Assembly: GCA_913064995.1 (NCBI GenBank)
Contig: CAJYBL010000074.1
Coordinates: 1 to 7,050, forward strand
Origin: an uncultured Alphaproteobacteria bacterium
Lineage (GTDB): Bacteria > Pseudomonadota > Alphaproteobacteria > Puniceispirillales > Puniceispirillaceae
Direction: 5' to 3'
Length of the DNA stretch: 7,050 bases
Below, piece after piece: positions 4,487-7,050 of the stretch. The first letter of the stretch is position 1, and every line of letters begins with the position of its first letter. The position numbers were made by a program, and so were the translations under genes. Below the pieces are notes generated by a model. That model was not told the DNA's origin. It saw only the letters and a list, made by a program, of their open reading frames with translations, and searched no databases.

Positions 4487-7050
4487 ATGTTTGCGTCTTT
4501 TGCAAAAAACCTGTTTGGCAGCTCGAATGACCGTATCGTCAAATCGATGCAGCCATTGGTTCAGCAGATTAATGACCGCGAAGCCAATTTTGCCAGCCTC
4601 GATGATGATGCCATTCGGGCAATGGTCATCGATATCCGCCAGAAAATAACCGATGGCGCGTCAAAGGATGATTTTTTAATTGATGTATTTGCGCTGGTTC
4701 GCGAAGCCGCTAAACGCACCCTTGGCCAGCGTCATTTCGATGTCCAGCTGATGGGTGGTATTGCGCTTCATCGTGGTCAGATCGCCGAAATGAAAACTGG
4801 CGAAGGCAAAACGCTTGTTGCGACTTTGGCGGTGGTGCTGAATGCGCTTGATGGGCGCGGTGTTCATGTCGTCACGGTCAATGATTATTTGGCATCACGC
4901 GATGCGGCATGGATGAGCAAGGTCTATGAATTTTTGGGGCTAAGCGTTGGCTGCATCACTGGCGGGCTTGATGATGATCAGCGCCGTGCCGCCTATGGTT
5001 GTGATGTCACTTACGGCACGAATAATGAATTCGGCTTTGACTATCTTCGTGACAATCTGAAATTCAGTCTTGAAGATATGGTGCAGCGCGATTTCAGTTT
5101 TGCGATTGTCGATGAGGTTGATTCGATCCTGATTGATGAAGCGCGCACCCCGCTTATCATTTCCGGCCCTGCTGAAACCAATGCCGAACATTATCATGTT
5201 GCCAATCAGATCATCCCGTTATTGGTAGATGAAGATTTTGATCTTGATGAAAAGGGCAACAGTGTCTCGCTGAGTGAAATTGGCATTGAACATGCCGAAA
5301 CCCTGCTTCGCGAGCGTGGTGCCATTGGTGATGCAACGCTTTATGACATTGAAAATGTCGGGCTGTTACATCATGTCAATCAGGCGCTTCGTGCGCATCG
5401 TCTTTTTGCCCGTGACACGCATTATATGCTAAAAGCTGGCGAGGTTGTCATCATTGATGAATTTACCGGTCGCGCCATGGAAGGCCGCCGTTTTTCTGAT
5501 GGGCTGCATCAGGCGATTGAGGCGAAAGAGGGTGTTGAAATTCAGGCGGAAAACCAGACGCTGGCTTCAGTCACCTTCCAGAATTATTTCCGCATGTATG
5601 ACAAGCTGGCAGGCATGACCGGAACAGCCATGACCGAGGCTGGTGAATTTTCCGAAATCTACGCATTAGAAGTCATGGCCATCCCGACCAATCGTGATGT
5701 TGCCCGTATTGATTACGATGATGAAGTTTATCGCACCAGCGCTGAACGTGACGAGGCGGTTATCGCGCTGATCCTTGAATGCCGGTCACGCCAACAGCCG
5801 GTTCTTGTTGGCACGATCAGTATTGATAAATCCGAACGCCTATCAGCCGAATTGAAAAAGCGTAAAATCGACCATCGGGTTCTGAACGCCCGTTTCCACG
5901 AAGAAGAAGCCAAAATCATTGCCGATGCTGGCGTGCCCGGTGCGGTTACGATTGCCACCAATATGGCTGGACGCGGAACCGATATTCAACTTGGCGGTAA
6001 TTTGGAAATGCGGCTTGCCAGCCTTAAAGCAAAAGGCAAACCAGTTACCGAAACGGTTACTGCCGAAATTGCCGCTGAAATTGAAGCGGCCAAAGCCACC
6101 GCGCTTGCTGCTGGCGGGCTATATGTTATTTGTACCGAACGCCATGAATCGCGCCGGATTGATAATCAGCTTCGTGGCCGGACAGGACGTCAGGGTGATC
6201 CTGGCGCGTCAAAATTCTTCTTGTCATTACAAGATGATCTGATGCGTATATTCGGCTCAGAAAAGCTGGAAAGCATGCTGTTAAAGCTTGGCCTTGAAGA
6301 AGGCGAGGCCATTATGCATCCATGGATTAACAAGGCTGTTGAAAAAGCTCAATCCAAGGTTGAGGCACGCAATTTCGAAATTCGCAAACAATTGCTGAAA
6401 TATGATGATGTCATGAATGACCAGCGCCGGGTGATTTTTGACCAGCGCAAGGAAATCATGCGCGCTGATGATGTTCATGACACGGTTGTTGATATGCGCC
6501 ATGAAGCCGCCGCCTTGATTGTTGAACGGTCAATTCCCGCTGGCACTTATCATGATGCATGGGATTCAGAAACGCTTGATGCCGATGCGCGCCGCGTGTT
6601 GGGGGTTGAGGCACCGATTGCTGATTGGTTTGCCGAAGATGGCATTGCCGAACCGGAAATCGAAGCCAGATTGATTGATGCTGCTGATCGCCATATGGCC
6701 GAAAAAGCCGTCAGGCTTGGGCCCGATATTATGCGGATGGCGGAAAAGAATTTGCTTTTGCAGGTGCTTGATCAGCAATGGAAAGAACATTTATTGACCC
6801 TTGATCAATTGCGGCAAGGAATCACCCTTCGGGCCTATGGGCAAAAAGATCCTTTGAATGAATATAAGCGCGAAGCCTTTTTGATGTTTGAAACGATGCT
6901 TGCCAACATGCGGGAAACCACAAGTATGGTTCTCTCGCATGTTGAGATCCGCCAACCCGATGAACAGGGCGTGTCACCAGCCGCGTCAGCAGACTCATCT
7001 GCCAATTCGAAAGTGTCGCGAAATGCCCCTTGCCCATGCGGGTCAGGCAA
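4487..7050 (+). CDS. secA: SecA, preprotein translocase ATPase (3' end cut by window edge)
   Basis: SecA is the cytoplasmic and membrane-peripheral motor that pushes unfolded preproteins through SecYEG using ATP. All 854 codons present are open. Landmarks are Walker A MKTGEGKT at 102-109, DYLRDN at 185-190, Walker B DEVDSILIDEARTPLIISG with D209/E210, a preprotein cross-linking domain at roughly 222-372, MTGTAMTEAGEF at 377-388, the second nucleotide-binding fold with GTISIDKSE (442-450), ATNMAGRGTDIQLGGN (490-505) and QLRGRTGRQGDPG (561-573), the long scaffold helix starting HPWINKAVEKAQSKVEARNFEIRK (611-634), and the two-helix finger near NLLLQVLDQQWKEHLLTLDQLRQGI (755-779). After a Ser/Ala-rich linker (828-842) the zinc tail RNAPCPCGSG begins, with C849 and C851 visible. 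Only about a dozen residues, with the remaining zinc ligands, lie outside. It is divergent from the parvulin operon. No SecM-like arrest gene precedes it. Confidence 0.98.
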   Translation, partial: MFASFAKNLFGSSNDRIVKSMQPLVQQINDREANFASLDDDAIRAMVIDIRQKITDGASKDDFLIDVFALVREAAKRTLGQRHFDVQLMGGIALHRGQIAEMKTGEGKTLVATLAVVLNALDGRGVHVVTVNDYLASRDAAWMSKVYEFLGLSVGCITGGLDDDQRRAAYGCDVTYGTNNEFGFDYLRDNLKFSLEDMVQRDFSFAIVDEVDSILIDEARTPLIISGPAETNAEHYHVANQIIPLLVDEDFDLDEKGNSVSLSEIGIEHAETLLRERGAIGDATLYDIENVGLLHHVNQALRAHRLFARDTHYMLKAGEVVIIDEFTGRAMEGRRFSDGLHQAIEAKEGVEIQAENQTLASVTFQNYFRMYDKLAGMTGTAMTEAGEFSEIYALEVMAIPTNRDVARIDYDDEVYRTSAERDEAVIALILECRSRQQPVLVGTISIDKSERLSAELKKRKIDHRVLNARFHEEEAKIIADAGVPGAVTIATNMAGRGTDIQLGGNLEMRLASLKAKGKPVTETVTAEIAAEIEAAKATALAAGGLYVICTERHESRRIDNQLRGRTGRQGDPGASKFFLSLQDDLMRIFGSEKLESMLLKLGLEEGEAIMHPWINKAVEKAQSKVEARNFEIRKQLLKYDDVMNDQRRVIFDQRKEIMRADDVHDTVVDMRHEAAALIVERSIPAGTYHDAWDSETLDADARRVLGVEAPIADWFAEDGIAEPEIEARLIDAADRHMAEKAVRLGPDIMRMAEKNLLLQVLDQQWKEHLLTLDQLRQGITLRAYGQKDPLNEYKREAFLMFETMLANMRETTSMVLSHVEIRQPDEQGVSPAASADSSANSKVSRNAPCPCGSG

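Overview
This window looks like chromosomal housekeeping DNA from an alphaproteobacterium. The GC content is moderate, roughly half by eye. The gene order, namely a comF remnant, an NDUFAF5-type methyltransferase, mutT, argJ, a SecA-linked parvulin and a divergent secA, is one I associate with Alphaproteobacteria. The moderate GC and protein character make a marine, SAR116-like lineage possible, but that is a guess. There is no sign of a mobile element, CRISPR array, tRNA or rRNA.

Layout from left to right. Positions 1-527 (minus strand) hold a decayed comF gene. Its zinc-ribbon half and its phosphoribosyltransferase half are both recognisable, but they lie in different frames. There is an in-frame TGA where a zinc-ligand cysteine belongs, and about 90-100 codons are missing from the middle. 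Positions 584-1546 (plus strand) encode a SAM-dependent protein of the NDUFAF5 family, a complex I assembly factor often mislabelled BioC. It converges on a tight three-gene minus-strand operon that reads parvulin-type peptidyl-prolyl isomerase (4131-3265), argJ (3253-2030), mutT (2022-1612), with gaps of 11 and 7 bases. A 355-base divergent intergenic region (4132-4486) follows. It holds a strong ribosome binding site for the parvulin, a probable secA promoter and three small perfect stem-loops. From 4487 secA runs off the right edge, with only the last few codons of its zinc-binding tail missing.

The genes make a coherent if mixed neighbourhood. SecA drives preproteins through SecYEG, and the divergently encoded exported parvulin probably folds secreted proteins on the far side. 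ArgJ belongs to the acetyl-cycle of arginine biosynthesis, MutT cleans the nucleotide pool, and the NDUFAF5-like enzyme probably helps build respiratory complex I.

I did not find a previously undescribed multi-gene system. The points most worth a second look are the multiply disrupted comF, the NDUFAF5-type assignment, the structured secA leader with a short ORF overlapping the secA start, and a marked excess of the heptamer ATTGGCA/TGCCAAT across the window.
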